The position numbers and the translations under genes were made by a program. Below are positions 27,713 through 36,020 of a stretch of 64,000 bases of DNA, in pieces. Under the pieces are notes generated by a model, which was not told where the DNA came from, did not search any database, and was given only the letters and a program-made list of their open reading frames with translations. Source of the stretch: Altererythrobacter sp. TH136 (lineage in GTDB: Bacteria; Pseudomonadota; Alphaproteobacteria; Sphingomonadales; Sphingomonadaceae); assembly GCF_007065885.1 (NCBI RefSeq), contig NZ_CP041409.1, positions 1,054,001-1,118,000 of the forward strand, written 5' to 3'. The first letter of the stretch is position 1. Each line of letters opens with the position of its first letter.

Positions 27713-28828
27713 GTGAGCCAGGAAGATGATGACGATGGGGAGACCGCGCAAGGGCTGCGCAAGATCATCCATGTCGACATGGACGCCTTCTTCGCCAGCG
27801 TGGAGCAGCGCGACGACCCCTCGCTGCGCGGGTTGCCGGTGGCGGTGGGCGGGTCGGGCACGCGCGGCGTGGTCGCCGCCGCCAGCTATGAGGCAAGGCG
27901 GTTCGGCGTGCGGAGCGCCATGCCCGGCGCTACCGCGCGGCGATTGTGCCCGGACCTGGTGTTCGTGCGTCACCGCTTCGACGTCTACAAGGAAGTCAGC
28001 CAGCAGATCCGCGCGATCTTCCGCGACTATACCCCCCATGTCGAGCCGCTGAGCCTCGACGAGGCATACCTCGACGTGACGGATGATCTGAAGGGCATCG
28101 GCAGCGCCACGAAGATCGCGCAGGACATCCGCCGCCGCATCCGCGAGGATACCCGGCTCACCGCCAGCGCGGGGGTCAGCTACAACAAGTTCCTCGCCAA
28201 GCTCGCCAGCGACCAGAACAAGCCCGACGGGCTGTGCGTGATCCTTCCGGGCCAGGGGGCGGCGTTCGTCCAGTCGCTGCCGATCCGCCGCTTTCACGGG
28301 GTCGGGCCCAAGGGGGCGGAAAAGATGGCGCGGCTGGGCATCACGACCGGCGCCGATCTCGCCGCCAAGGACCTGCCGTGGATGCGCGCGCATTTTGGCA
28401 GCTTTGCCGATTACCTCTATCGCGCGGCGCGCGGCATCGACCTGCGCCCCGTACGCGCCAACCGGATCCGCAAGTCGGTGGGCGGAGAGCGCACCTTCAG
28501 CGAGGATATTTCCACTGGCCCCGCCCTGCGCGAAACGCTGGAGGGCATCATCGACATCGTGTGGACCTCGATCGAGCGCAACGAGGCCAAGGGGCGCACG
28601 GTCACGCTCAAGATGAAATACACCGATTTCCAGATCATGACCCGCGCCCGCTCGCTGCCTCACGCGGTGGCGGACAAGACCGAATTCGCCCGCGTGGCGC
28701 GCGAGCTACTCGACGAAGCGCTGCCCCTGCCGCTGCCGATCCGGCTGATGGGCCTGACGCTGTCGAACCTCGACCGGGGCGGCGCGGCCGAGCCGGCGCG
28801 GGACGACGCGCAGCTGTCGTTGCTTTAG
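27713..28828 (+). CDS. dinB: DNA polymerase IV (DinB)
   Basis: A 371-aa Y-family translesion polymerase. Catalytic residues are visible in HVDMDAFFASVE and SLDEAYLDV; the little-finger region has VGGERTFSEDI. The C-terminal QLSLL is a beta-clamp binding motif. The start is GTG 27713, giving a short acidic leader (SQEDDDDGE) before the conserved core. I see no obvious LexA box in the 60-base spacer. Convergent with the NUDIX gene (4-base overlap). Confidence 0.95.
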   Translation: MSQEDDDDGETAQGLRKIIHVDMDAFFASVEQRDDPSLRGLPVAVGGSGTRGVVAAASYEARRFGVRSAMPGATARRLCPDLVFVRHRFDVYKEVSQQIRAIFRDYTPHVEPLSLDEAYLDVTDDLKGIGSATKIAQDIRRRIREDTRLTASAGVSYNKFLAKLASDQNKPDGLCVILPGQGAAFVQSLPIRRFHGVGPKGAEKMARLGITTGADLAAKDLPWMRAHFGSFADYLYRAARGIDLRPVRANRIRKSVGGERTFSEDISTGPALRETLEGIIDIVWTSIERNEAKGRTVTLKMKYTDFQIMTRARSLPHAVADKTEFARVARELLDEALPLPLPIRLMGLTLSNLDRGGAAEPARDDAQLSLL

Positions 28829-29295
28829 CGCAGTTGCCCCCGCCACGCCTCGATCCGTCTGCGCGACAACCGCGTCAGTGGCTCGGGCAGCGAATGGGTG
28901 GGGAAGAACCGCGCCTCCAGGATTTCGCGGCGATCCGGGCGTGGCCAGTCGGGCGTGCGCCCGGCGACCAGCCAGGCGGTGTGCGGCGCGCCGGACAGGG
29001 TTTCCTCCAGCGCCTCGAGCACGCGCGCGCCTTCCAGCCGGCAACCGACTTCCTCGGCGATCTCGCGCGTTGCCGCATCCTCGGCCTTCTCGTCCCGCCG
29101 CATCCCGCCGCCGGGCAGCGCCCAGCTGCCGGACCCATAGCTGTGCCGCACCAGCAGCAACCGGCCCTCAAGATCGGTGACGAACACCGTCACCCCCTGG
29201 ATCGGCAGCCGCAGGTGCCTGCGCCAGCGCTGCCGCAGCGCATGTGCGGCGCGCAGGACGAGCCGGTGCAGCGGGCGCGGGATCAGGTGAAGCAT
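28825..29295 (-). CDS. NUDIX hydrolase
   Basis: A 156-aa product with a complete Nudix box, from GGGMRRDEKAEDA through AATREIAEEVGC (GX5EX7REUXEEXGU), near residues 62-84. It hydrolyses a nucleoside diphosphate linked to X; the substrate is not evident. The start overlaps the end of pgl by 13 bases, so the two are co-transcribed. Confidence 0.9.
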   Translation of the reverse strand: MLHLIPRPLHRLVLRAAHALRQRWRRHLRLPIQGVTVFVTDLEGRLLLVRHSYGSGSWALPGGGMRRDEKAEDAATREIAEEVGCRLEGARVLEALEETLSGAPHTAWLVAGRTPDWPRPDRREILEARFFPTHSLPEPLTRLSRRRIEAWRGQLR

Positions 29296-29909
29296 GTGAC
29301 CGGCTGGCTGGCGGCGGCGAGCAGGCGCGCGACCGGCGTATCGCTGCGGCCGGCGATAGCGTCAGCCAGCACCCGCCGCTTGGCCGCGCCACGGATCACC
29401 AGCAACAAGGCGTCGCTGGCCAGCAGCGCCGGCAGGGTCAGCGTGATCCGGTCGAACGGCGCTTCGGGCGGCAGCGGATCGGGGGTCAGGCGGCGGATCG
29501 ATTCCGGATCATCGACGCGCGGCTCGCTGCCCGGAAATAGCGAGGCGACGTGCCCGTCCTCGCCCATGCCAAGCCATGCAAGCGCGAAGCGCGGCACCTG
29601 TTCCATCACCGTCAGCGTGACCACTTCGGCGCCCGCGGGTTGAAGCAGCGCGCGGATGCGGCCGGTGTTCGACGCGGGGTGATCCTCGGGCACGACCCGG
29701 TCGTCGCCCGGCCACACCGTCACCCGCCGCCAGTCGAGCGGGGCCGCGGCCAGCCGCTCCAGGATGGGAAACGGGGTCGAGCCACCGGGCATCGTCACTG
29801 CGACAGGGCCCCCGGTCGATGCCAGCGCGTTGGCGAGCGTCCGCTCGATCCATCGGGCGACCTCGGCGTCGTCCGCGCCTTCGATGATGTGGGGCGATGA
29901 CACCTGCAC
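29283..29909 (-). CDS. pgl: 6-phosphogluconolactonase
   Basis: A 208-aa SugarP_isomerase-fold enzyme, hydrolysing 6-phosphogluconolactone in the oxidative pentose-phosphate or Entner-Doudoroff route. VTMPGGSTPFPILERLA, VWPGDDRVVPEDHPASN and GMGEDGHVASLFPG are characteristic. It starts at GTG 29909, four bases after the membrane-protein gene ends. No zwf or edd in the window. Confidence 0.9.
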   Translation of the reverse strand: MQVSSPHIIEGADDAEVARWIERTLANALASTGGPVAVTMPGGSTPFPILERLAAAPLDWRRVTVWPGDDRVVPEDHPASNTGRIRALLQPAGAEVVTLTVMEQVPRFALAWLGMGEDGHVASLFPGSEPRVDDPESIRRLTPDPLPPEAPFDRITLTLPALLASDALLLVIRGAAKRRVLADAIAGRSDTPVARLLAAASQPVTCFT

Positions 29910-29913
29910 CCGC

Positions 29914-30471
29914 CTAGCCGATGATCCCGCGAGCGGCGAGCCCGGCGTAGACCCCGACGATCGCGACCAGCGCTGCCAGCGTCAGGCGAATGGCGCGCAC
30001 CGGCCAGCGCTCCAGCTCCGCCGCGAGCGTCACCCCCAGCGCAATGGCGGCGGTGCCGCCCAGCGCTCCGCCTGCGCCCGCCAGCCAGGCGGAGCCGCCC
30101 GCTGCGAAGGCGAACACCAGGAACCGCGCCGCATCGCCGATCTGCCGGGCCAGCAGCACGATCAGGGTCGCGAACAGGGAATGGGTCGGCTCTTCGGGCA
30201 GCTTGCGCCGCCACGGCCAGGCCAGCTCCACCGCCGCGACCAGCAAGGCGATCGCCACCAGCATGTCGGCGGCGGGTTCCGGCAGGATCAGGGCAAAGGC
30301 GAGACCGGCGACCGCCATGGCCAGGGCCGACAACGCGGAGGCGATTGCCCCCACCACCAGCAGCCCGCCGCCCCGGCCCGTTCGATCGGCCAGCCGAGCC
30401 GCCAGCAGCTGATCGCCGCTGCCCAGCGACACGGCGAACACCGCGACCAGCGAAAACAGGAACGCGTTCAA
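29914..30471 (-). CDS. Membrane protein resembling UPF0016/GDT1, with degenerate motifs
   Basis: A 185-aa protein of about six hydrophobic helices in two halves. Each half has a GD motif at the equivalent place (LGSGDQLLAARLADR and ARQIGDAARFLVFAF). This two-fold layout recalls the TMEM165/GDT1 (UPF0016) Mn2+/Ca2+ transporters, whose motif is E-x-G-D-(K/R)-(T/S), but the acidic residue before GD is missing in both copies. Transport function is therefore doubtful. Forms an operon with pgl and NUDIX. Confidence 0.6.
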   Translation of the reverse strand: MNAFLFSLVAVFAVSLGSGDQLLAARLADRTGRGGGLLVVGAIASALSALAMAVAGLAFALILPEPAADMLVAIALLVAAVELAWPWRRKLPEEPTHSLFATLIVLLARQIGDAARFLVFAFAAGGSAWLAGAGGALGGTAAIALGVTLAAELERWPVRAIRLTLAALVAIVGVYAGLAARGIIG

Positions 30472-30511
30472 GAGGTCAGCCCGTCACACCCCCGGCCGGT
30501 CACTCGCCCCA

Positions 30512-31825
30512 TCAGACCCAAGGCCCGGTGATCGCCAGCGTCTTTGCCGGGCTGTAGGCGTTGACGAACAGTGTCCGCCCATCGGGCGAGAAGCAGGCGC
30601 CCGCAAGCTCGGTCTGCTGGCGCAGCAACGCCAGCGGATAGGCGACGCCTTCGGGCGTGATGCCGCGCAGGTGGTTGGTGACGTCGTCGGTGTACTGGTC
30701 CTCGCACACGATCAGGTCGCCCCAGTTCGCGACCGTCAGGTTGTCGCCGTAATTGAACTGGTCCGCGCTGGTCGATTCGAAGAACAGCTGCAGCTTGCCG
30801 CCGGATCCGCGTTCGCCGCGCATGTCGAGGCGATAGATCTGGCCCAGCTTCGCGTTACCCCCGTTGGTGCAGGTGAAATACGCCTCGCCGTCACCCATCC
30901 AGATGCCTTCCCCGCGCGCGAACAGCGCGGCGCCAGCAGCCGCGCCGCGGTTGCGCAGATCGTCGGCGGGCGCTTCCACGTCGTCGAGATCGATCCACTT
31001 CACCCCGCGCCAGCTCTGCGGTGCAACCGTCATCCCGTCCCAGTTGCGGGTGTCGCGCACGCCATCGGTCAGTGCCAGCGCCTGCAGCTTGCCGCCTTTG
31101 GCCAGCTGTCCGGGCACGTCGGGAATGAACCGATAGAGCAGCCCATCCGCGCGGTCCTCGGTCTGATAGACATAGCCGGTCGCCCGATCGACGCAGGCGG
31201 CTTCGTGATTGAACCGCCCCATCGCCGTCAACGGCACCGGATCGACCAGGCCCGGCGCGCGCGCGGGCACTTCGAAAGTCCAGCCATGATCCTGGTTGGC
31301 CACGCGGCCATCGGCCTTGAACGGCGCTTCCTCGCAGGTCAGCCAGCTGCCCCACGGGGTCGTGCCGCCCGCGCAGTTGCGGATGGTGCCGGCAAGGCTG
31401 CGATACTGTTTCTCCACCTGCAGCGTCCGCGCGTCGAGCACGATCGTGGTGGTGCCGCCCGGCAGCGGGACCAAGCTGCGCCCGGTGGTGTCGAACGCGG
31501 GCCCCATGACGCCGCCGCCGTCCTTGCCCGGCATCAGTTCGTGATTGCGCACCAGCGCGATCTTGCCGCCGCCAAGGTCGAAGCAGCCCATCCCGTCGGC
31601 GGCGTCGGGCACGGTGAAGCCGTCGCTCATCGTGTCGCCCAGTTGCGAGATCACGCGGTAGGTGAAGCCCGCCGGCAGGTCCATCAACCCGGCCGGGTCG
31701 GCCACCAGCGGACCGTAACCCACCGTGGAGCGGCGCTGGACGGTCGAGCAGCCGCTCGCGGCGAGCGCGGCGAACGCGCTGGCGGTAGCGGACAGGAACG
31801 TGCGGCGGTGCATTTCAAACGTCAT
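30512..31825 (-). CDS. PhoX-family (DUF839) phosphatase-like protein, Tat-type signal
   Basis: A 437-aa product opening MTFEMHRRTFLSATASAFAA, a twin-arginine signal with RRTFLS, followed by ASGC which could also act as a lipobox. The body is a DUF839/PhoX-like beta-propeller: LVRNHELMPG, GGTTPWGSWLTCEEAP (the PhoX WGTWLTCEE-type motif), FNHEAACVDRATGYVYQTED and LIVCEDQYTDD. PhoX enzymes are Ca/Fe-dependent phosphatases exported by Tat. The tatABC genes are 10 kb away. Activity on phosphate esters is inferred from family only. Confidence 0.85.
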   Translation of the reverse strand: MTFEMHRRTFLSATASAFAALAASGCSTVQRRSTVGYGPLVADPAGLMDLPAGFTYRVISQLGDTMSDGFTVPDAADGMGCFDLGGGKIALVRNHELMPGKDGGGVMGPAFDTTGRSLVPLPGGTTTIVLDARTLQVEKQYRSLAGTIRNCAGGTTPWGSWLTCEEAPFKADGRVANQDHGWTFEVPARAPGLVDPVPLTAMGRFNHEAACVDRATGYVYQTEDRADGLLYRFIPDVPGQLAKGGKLQALALTDGVRDTRNWDGMTVAPQSWRGVKWIDLDDVEAPADDLRNRGAAAGAALFARGEGIWMGDGEAYFTCTNGGNAKLGQIYRLDMRGERGSGGKLQLFFESTSADQFNYGDNLTVANWGDLIVCEDQYTDDVTNHLRGITPEGVAYPLALLRQQTELAGACFSPDGRTLFVNAYSPAKTLAITGPWV

Positions 31826-31918
31826 GCGGCGAACCCTCTTGGCGATCGTGCCTGTGCCCTGCGATAGCGTGGAGACACGGCGATGACAGCCGATTCTTGA
31901 GGCGAGAGGACAGCGACC

Positions 31919-32713
31919 ATGAAATTAGAACCAGGCCTGGCAGCGGTGGTCACCGGCGGCGCCTCCGGTCTTGGCAAGGCCAGCGCGCAGGCGCTGTCCG
32001 AAGCCGGCTTCAAGGTCACCATCTTCGACGTGAACGAAGAAGCGGGCGAGGCGCACGCGGCGGCGATCGGCGGGCTGTTCGCACGGGTCGACATCACCGA
32101 CGAACAATCGGTGCTCGATGGCTTCGAGCGTGCCCGCTCCGCGCACGGACAGGAACGTTTGACGGTGCACTGCGCGATGACCAGCCGGCGCGGCAAGACG
32201 GTCGGGTGGGACAAGGCAAGCGGCGGATACAAGCGCGTCTCGACCGAAGATTACGCGTTCGGCGCCGAAGGCATCCTGGTGTCGAGCTACCGCGTCGCCT
32301 CGATCTCGGCGCTCGGCATGGCCAATGCCGAACCGCTCAATGACGACGGCGAGCGCGGGGCGATCATCCTCACCGCCTCGGTCGCCGCGCAGGACGGGCA
32401 GATCGGTCAGGTGATCTATGGCAGCTGCAAGGCTGGCGTGAACGGCCTGGTCCTGCCGATGGCGCGCGATCTGATGGACCTCGGTATTCGGGTCAATTCG
32501 ATCATGCCGGGCATCTTCGCCACCCCGCTGATGCTGGGGATGAAGGACCGCAATCCGCAGATGTGGGACCAGCTAAACGCGAGCGTCCCGTTCCCCAAGC
32601 GGCTGGGCGAGCCGGAGGAGTTCGCCTCGCTGGTGTTGGAAATCGCGCGCAACGGATACCTCAACGCGCACCAGTTCCGGCTCGACGGCGGCATCCGGAT
32701 GCCGCCCCGCTAG
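31919..32713 (+). CDS. Divergent SDR-family protein
   Basis: A 264-aa short-chain dehydrogenase/reductase related to 3-hydroxyacyl-CoA dehydrogenase type 2. The cofactor loop TGGASGLGKAS is intact and the S-Y-K residues are present (TASVAAQDGQIGQVIYGSCK). However, the usual NxAG after beta-4 is VHCAMTSRRG, and the tetrad Asn (IQINLVGT in the paralogue at 60.6-61.4 kb) is replaced within ILVSSYRVAS. It therefore may have reduced or altered activity. Divergent from the PhoX-like gene. Confidence 0.85.
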   Translation: MKLEPGLAAVVTGGASGLGKASAQALSEAGFKVTIFDVNEEAGEAHAAAIGGLFARVDITDEQSVLDGFERARSAHGQERLTVHCAMTSRRGKTVGWDKASGGYKRVSTEDYAFGAEGILVSSYRVASISALGMANAEPLNDDGERGAIILTASVAAQDGQIGQVIYGSCKAGVNGLVLPMARDLMDLGIRVNSIMPGIFATPLMLGMKDRNPQMWDQLNASVPFPKRLGEPEEFASLVLEIARNGYLNAHQFRLDGGIRMPPR

Positions 32714-32716
32714 GGG

Positions 32717-33664
32717 TTAGCCCAGCTTCGGCAGCCCGTCGCGGATCGCGTCGATCAACCCCAGCGGATCGTCGACCATCACGTGGTGCGCCGCGTGCGG
32801 CAGGCCGGTGACAAAGCGCAGGTCCGGGATGGCGGCCGTCATCTCCGCGACCCGTTCCGGCGTCAGCAGCGCGGAATGGACTCCATGGATGATGCCGATC
32901 GGGGCGCGGGCGCGGGCGATCAGCCCTTCCGCCAGGTCGCCGCGGTCGAAATGCGCCCAGAACTGCGGATCGAACCGCCAGGTCCACCCGGCCGGGGAAT
33001 CGCCCTCGGCCGGCACCTCGTGCAGCGCCCCGCGCGCGATGTGGTCGATCAGCTCGGGACGGCCGGTTTCCTGCTCAGGCAGGAAGCGGAACCGGCGCAG
33101 GGCGTGCGCCAGCGTGGGATAGCGGTTGTGCTGCGATCGTCCCTCCGCCAGCCGGGGCGGCGGCCCGCCACCGGGCTTCGGCGGAGCGGAATCGACCAGC
33201 ATCGCGCCGCCGATCGCCTCGGGGTGCTCGGCGCAGACATACAGCGTGGGAAAACCGCCGAACGAGTGAGCGACGATCACCGGCGGCGCGCCTGACGCGG
33301 CCAAGCCCGCCACCTCGATCGCCGTCAAAGCTTCTTTCGCAAAGGTCGCGATCGCATACCGCTCGCGCCATTCGGAGCGGCCCATGCCGGACCACGAGAT
33401 CGCCGCGCAGCGATAGTCGGCGGCAAAGAACGGCGCGATGAAGCTCCACCAGTCGGCATGCGCGGCATTGCCGTGGAGGAACAGCAGACCCGGCCGGCCC
33501 ACCTCGCCCCAGGTCAGCAGCTCGATCGCGGCGCCATCGACGTCGAAGGTCGACCGTTCAGGCTCGATGGCTAGCACCTGTTCGAACCACGGCGGCGCGG
33601 GCGGCCGCTCCCCGTCGAAGCGCCCCAGCAGCGTACCGTCGGTGATAAGTTCCGTATCTGCCAA
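32717..33664 (-). CDS. Alpha/beta hydrolase
   Basis: A 315-aa alpha/beta hydrolase with LLFLHGNAAHADWW (oxyanion HG), nucleophile elbow VAHSFGGFP and a late His in GLPHAAHHVMVDDP. Substrate unknown. TTG 33664 is preceded by GGGGAGA at proper distance and is preferred; an in-frame ATG at 33691 would place that purine run inside the gene. Downstream it faces the SDR, stops three bases apart. Confidence 0.82.
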   Translation of the reverse strand: MADTELITDGTLLGRFDGERPPAPPWFEQVLAIEPERSTFDVDGAAIELLTWGEVGRPGLLFLHGNAAHADWWSFIAPFFAADYRCAAISWSGMGRSEWRERYAIATFAKEALTAIEVAGLAASGAPPVIVAHSFGGFPTLYVCAEHPEAIGGAMLVDSAPPKPGGGPPPRLAEGRSQHNRYPTLAHALRRFRFLPEQETGRPELIDHIARGALHEVPAEGDSPAGWTWRFDPQFWAHFDRGDLAEGLIARARAPIGIIHGVHSALLTPERVAEMTAAIPDLRFVTGLPHAAHHVMVDDPLGLIDAIRDGLPKLG

Positions 33665-33724
33665 GCGTGTCTCTCCCCTGCCAAAGCGCATTGCCAGCTT
33701 CGGCGCCCGTGGCAAGCCGCACGG

Positions 33725-33750
33725 CACCAGAGTTTCTTGAGGCTCTGGTG
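33725..33750 (-). terminator. Hairpin downstream of tRNA-Gly
   Basis: An 8-bp stem (33725-33732 with 33743-33750) lies just beyond the tRNA 3' end and ahead of the hydrolase gene. It lacks a T-run, so the terminator reading is tentative. Confidence 0.35.
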
Positions 33751-33768
33751 GCTCTCTTTTCAGGAGGA

Positions 33769-33842
33769 TGGAGCGGGCAGCGGGAATCGAACCCGCACGT
33801 CCAGCATGGGAAGCTGGCAGGCTACCACTACATCATGCCCGC
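33769..33842 (-). tRNA. tRNA-Gly (anticodon CCC)
   Basis: The minus strand folds as a cloverleaf: acceptor arm GCGGGC at 33842-33837 paired with GCCCGC, D-arm with AGTGGTAG, anticodon stem CCAGC/GCTGG enclosing TTCCCAT (anticodon CCC), T-arm GCGGGTTCGATTCCCGC, and an encoded CCA end (33771-33769). It closely resembles E. coli glyU. It reads GGG codons, which matter in this GC-rich genome. Confidence 0.95.
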
Positions 33843-33855
33843 GCCTGTGAGGGAC

Positions 33856-33878
33856 CCCGCGAAGTACGACTTCGCGGG
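33856..33878. repeat. Perfect 10-bp inverted repeat upstream of tRNA-Gly
   Basis: The arms 33856-33865 and 33869-33878 are exact reverse complements around a 3-base ACG centre, 14 bases from the tRNA 5' end. Its role is unknown: a leader stem for tRNA processing or a dispersed palindromic unit are possibilities. Confidence 0.5.
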
Positions 33879-33992
33879 AAGCCCTGTGTGCCGGCCATTA
33901 GCTTGGCCTCGCCGCGCCGGTCAATCGTTTCAGCGGCAACCTGTTGATTTCCGTCACCTGCGCTCGCAAGGCAGCGGCAAAGGAGATTTCCC

Positions 33993-35489
33993 ATGCGCGA
34001 CATCGATCACTTCATGGTCGGCGGCCCGGGCGCGGCCGCGACCCATTTCAAGGATGTGATGAACCCTTCCACCGGCGAGGTGCAGGCGCGCGTGCCGCTG
34101 GGCGACGCGGCGCTGCTCGACCGCGCGGTGCAGTCCGCGCTGGCGGTGCAGCCGGCCTGGGCGGCGACCAACCCGCAGAAGCGCGCGCGGGTGATGTTCG
34201 CCTACAAGCAGCTGATCGAGGCCAACCGCGAGGAACTGGCCCACCTGCTCAGCTCCGAACACGGCAAGGTGATCGACGACGCGCTCGGCGACGTGCAGCG
34301 TGGGCTGGAGGTGATCGAATACGCCTGCGGCATCCCCCAGGTGCAGAAGGGCGAATACACCATCGGCGCGGGGCCGGGCATCGATGTCTATTCGATGCGC
34401 CAGCCGCTCGGCATCGGGGCGGGCATCACCCCGTTCAACTTCCCGGCGATGATCCCGATGTGGATGTTCGGCATGGCGATCGCCACCGGCAACGCCTTCA
34501 TCCTCAAGCCTTCGGAGCGCGATCCATCCGTGCCGGTGCGGCTGGCCGAGCTGTTCCTCGAGGCCGGCGCGCCCGAAGGGCTGCTGCAAGTGGTCCACGG
34601 CGACAAGGAGATGGTCGACGCCATCCTCGACCACCCCGACATCGCCGCGGTCAGCTTCGTCGGCTCGTCCGACATCGCGCACTACGTCTACAACCGCGGC
34701 GTCGCCGCCGGTAAGCGCGTGCAGGCGATGGGCGGGGCAAAGAACCACGGCATCGTGATGCCCGATGCCGATCTCGACATGGTGGTCAACGACCTCGCGG
34801 GCGCGGCTTTCGGTTCGGCGGGCGAGCGCTGCATGGCGCTGCCCGTGGTGGTGCCGGTGGGTGAGGATACGGCCAATCGCCTGCGCGAAAAGCTGATCCC
34901 CGCGATCGAGGCGCTGCGCATCGGCGTTTCGACCGACAAGGACGCGCATTACGGTCCCGTCGTCACCGCCGAGCACAAGGCGCGGGTTGAACAGTGGATC
35001 GACACCGCCGAGGCCGAAGGCGGCGAGATCGTCGTCGACGGGCGCGGCTTTACCCTTCAGGGGCACGAGAATGGCTACTTCGTCGGGCCGACGCTGATCG
35101 ACCACGTCACCCCCGACATGGAAAGCTACAAGGAAGAGATTTTCGGACCGGTGCTCCAGATCGTCCGCGCCAAGGACTTCGAAGAAGCGGTCGCGCTGCC
35201 ATCGAAGCACCAGTACGGCAACGGGGTCGCGATCTTCACCCGCAACGGCCACGCGGCGCGTGAGTTCGCCAGCCGGGTCAACGTCGGCATGGTCGGGATC
35301 AACGTGCCGATCCCGGTGCCGGTCGCCTATCACAGCTTCGGTGGCTGGAAGCGCAGCGCGTTCGGCGACACCAACCAATACGGCACCGAAGGGATGAAGT
35401 TCTGGACCAAGGTCAAGACCGTTACCCAACGCTGGCCCGACGGCGGGGGTGACGGTTCCAACGCCTTCAATATCCCGACGTTCGCGTGA
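33993..35489 (+). CDS. mmsA: CoA-acylating methylmalonate-semialdehyde dehydrogenase
   Basis: A 498-aa aldehyde dehydrogenase that converts methylmalonate semialdehyde to propionyl-CoA, CO2 and NADH, the last step of valine degradation. Seen: GITPFNFPAMIPMWMF, ILKPSERDPS, AMGGAKNHGIVMPDAD and FGSAGERCMALPVVV (catalytic Cys). AAAGGAGA precedes ATG 33993. First gene of a same-strand valine operon running to mmsB. Confidence 0.95.
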   Translation: MRDIDHFMVGGPGAAATHFKDVMNPSTGEVQARVPLGDAALLDRAVQSALAVQPAWAATNPQKRARVMFAYKQLIEANREELAHLLSSEHGKVIDDALGDVQRGLEVIEYACGIPQVQKGEYTIGAGPGIDVYSMRQPLGIGAGITPFNFPAMIPMWMFGMAIATGNAFILKPSERDPSVPVRLAELFLEAGAPEGLLQVVHGDKEMVDAILDHPDIAAVSFVGSSDIAHYVYNRGVAAGKRVQAMGGAKNHGIVMPDADLDMVVNDLAGAAFGSAGERCMALPVVVPVGEDTANRLREKLIPAIEALRIGVSTDKDAHYGPVVTAEHKARVEQWIDTAEAEGGEIVVDGRGFTLQGHENGYFVGPTLIDHVTPDMESYKEEIFGPVLQIVRAKDFEEAVALPSKHQYGNGVAIFTRNGHAAREFASRVNVGMVGINVPIPVPVAYHSFGGWKRSAFGDTNQYGTEGMKFWTKVKTVTQRWPDGGGDGSNAFNIPTFA

Positions 35490-35497
35490 GCCCGGCA

Positions 35498-35989
35498 ATG
35501 CGCTTCGTCGCCCTCGCCGCACTGCCCCTGGCGCTTGCCGCCTGCCAGCAGGACACGGATTCCACGCCCGAACCGAGCGCAAGCGCGAACGCAGCCGGCA
35601 CGCCGACTCCTCTCACGTCAGCGGCCCCGGCGCCAGCGGTGACTGCGATCGCCACCGATGGCACCGGTGTTCCCGAATTCGGCATCCCGGTGGCGCTGCA
35701 GGGCAACTGGGGCATGGTCCCCGCCGATTGCACCAGCACGCGCGGCGATGCGAAGGGACTGCTGCGGATTTCGCCGACCACGCTGACGTTCTACGAATCG
35801 GTCGGCAAGCTCGGCACGATCAAGAGCAGCAGCGACACGGCCATTCGCGCGAACTTCGCCTTCAGCGGCGAAGGCATGAGCTGGACCCGCGATGTCGAAT
35901 TGTCGGCCAGCGGCGACACGCTCACCCGCACCGAACGCGGCGGCGAGGAACCGGGCGGGCCGTTCACCTACACCAAGTGTGCCGCTTGA
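35498..35989 (+). CDS. Small lipoprotein inside the valine operon
   Basis: A 163-aa product with lipoprotein signal MRFVALAALPLALAAC (lipobox LAAC), a Thr/Pro/Ala linker, and a beta-rich domain (LQGNWGMVPADCTSTRGDAK, then LTRTERGGEE, ending YTKCAA) with two cysteines that could pair. No family recognised. ATG 35498 gives the best signal; a GTG at 35486 overlapping the mmsA stop is an alternative. It sits in line with catabolic genes with which it has no obvious link. Confidence 0.65.
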   Translation: MRFVALAALPLALAACQQDTDSTPEPSASANAAGTPTPLTSAAPAPAVTAIATDGTGVPEFGIPVALQGNWGMVPADCTSTRGDAKGLLRISPTTLTFYESVGKLGTIKSSSDTAIRANFAFSGEGMSWTRDVELSASGDTLTRTERGGEEPGGPFTYTKCAA

Positions 35990-36020
35990 ACCTTGAACCC
36001 GATGGGCTAACGCAACCAGC

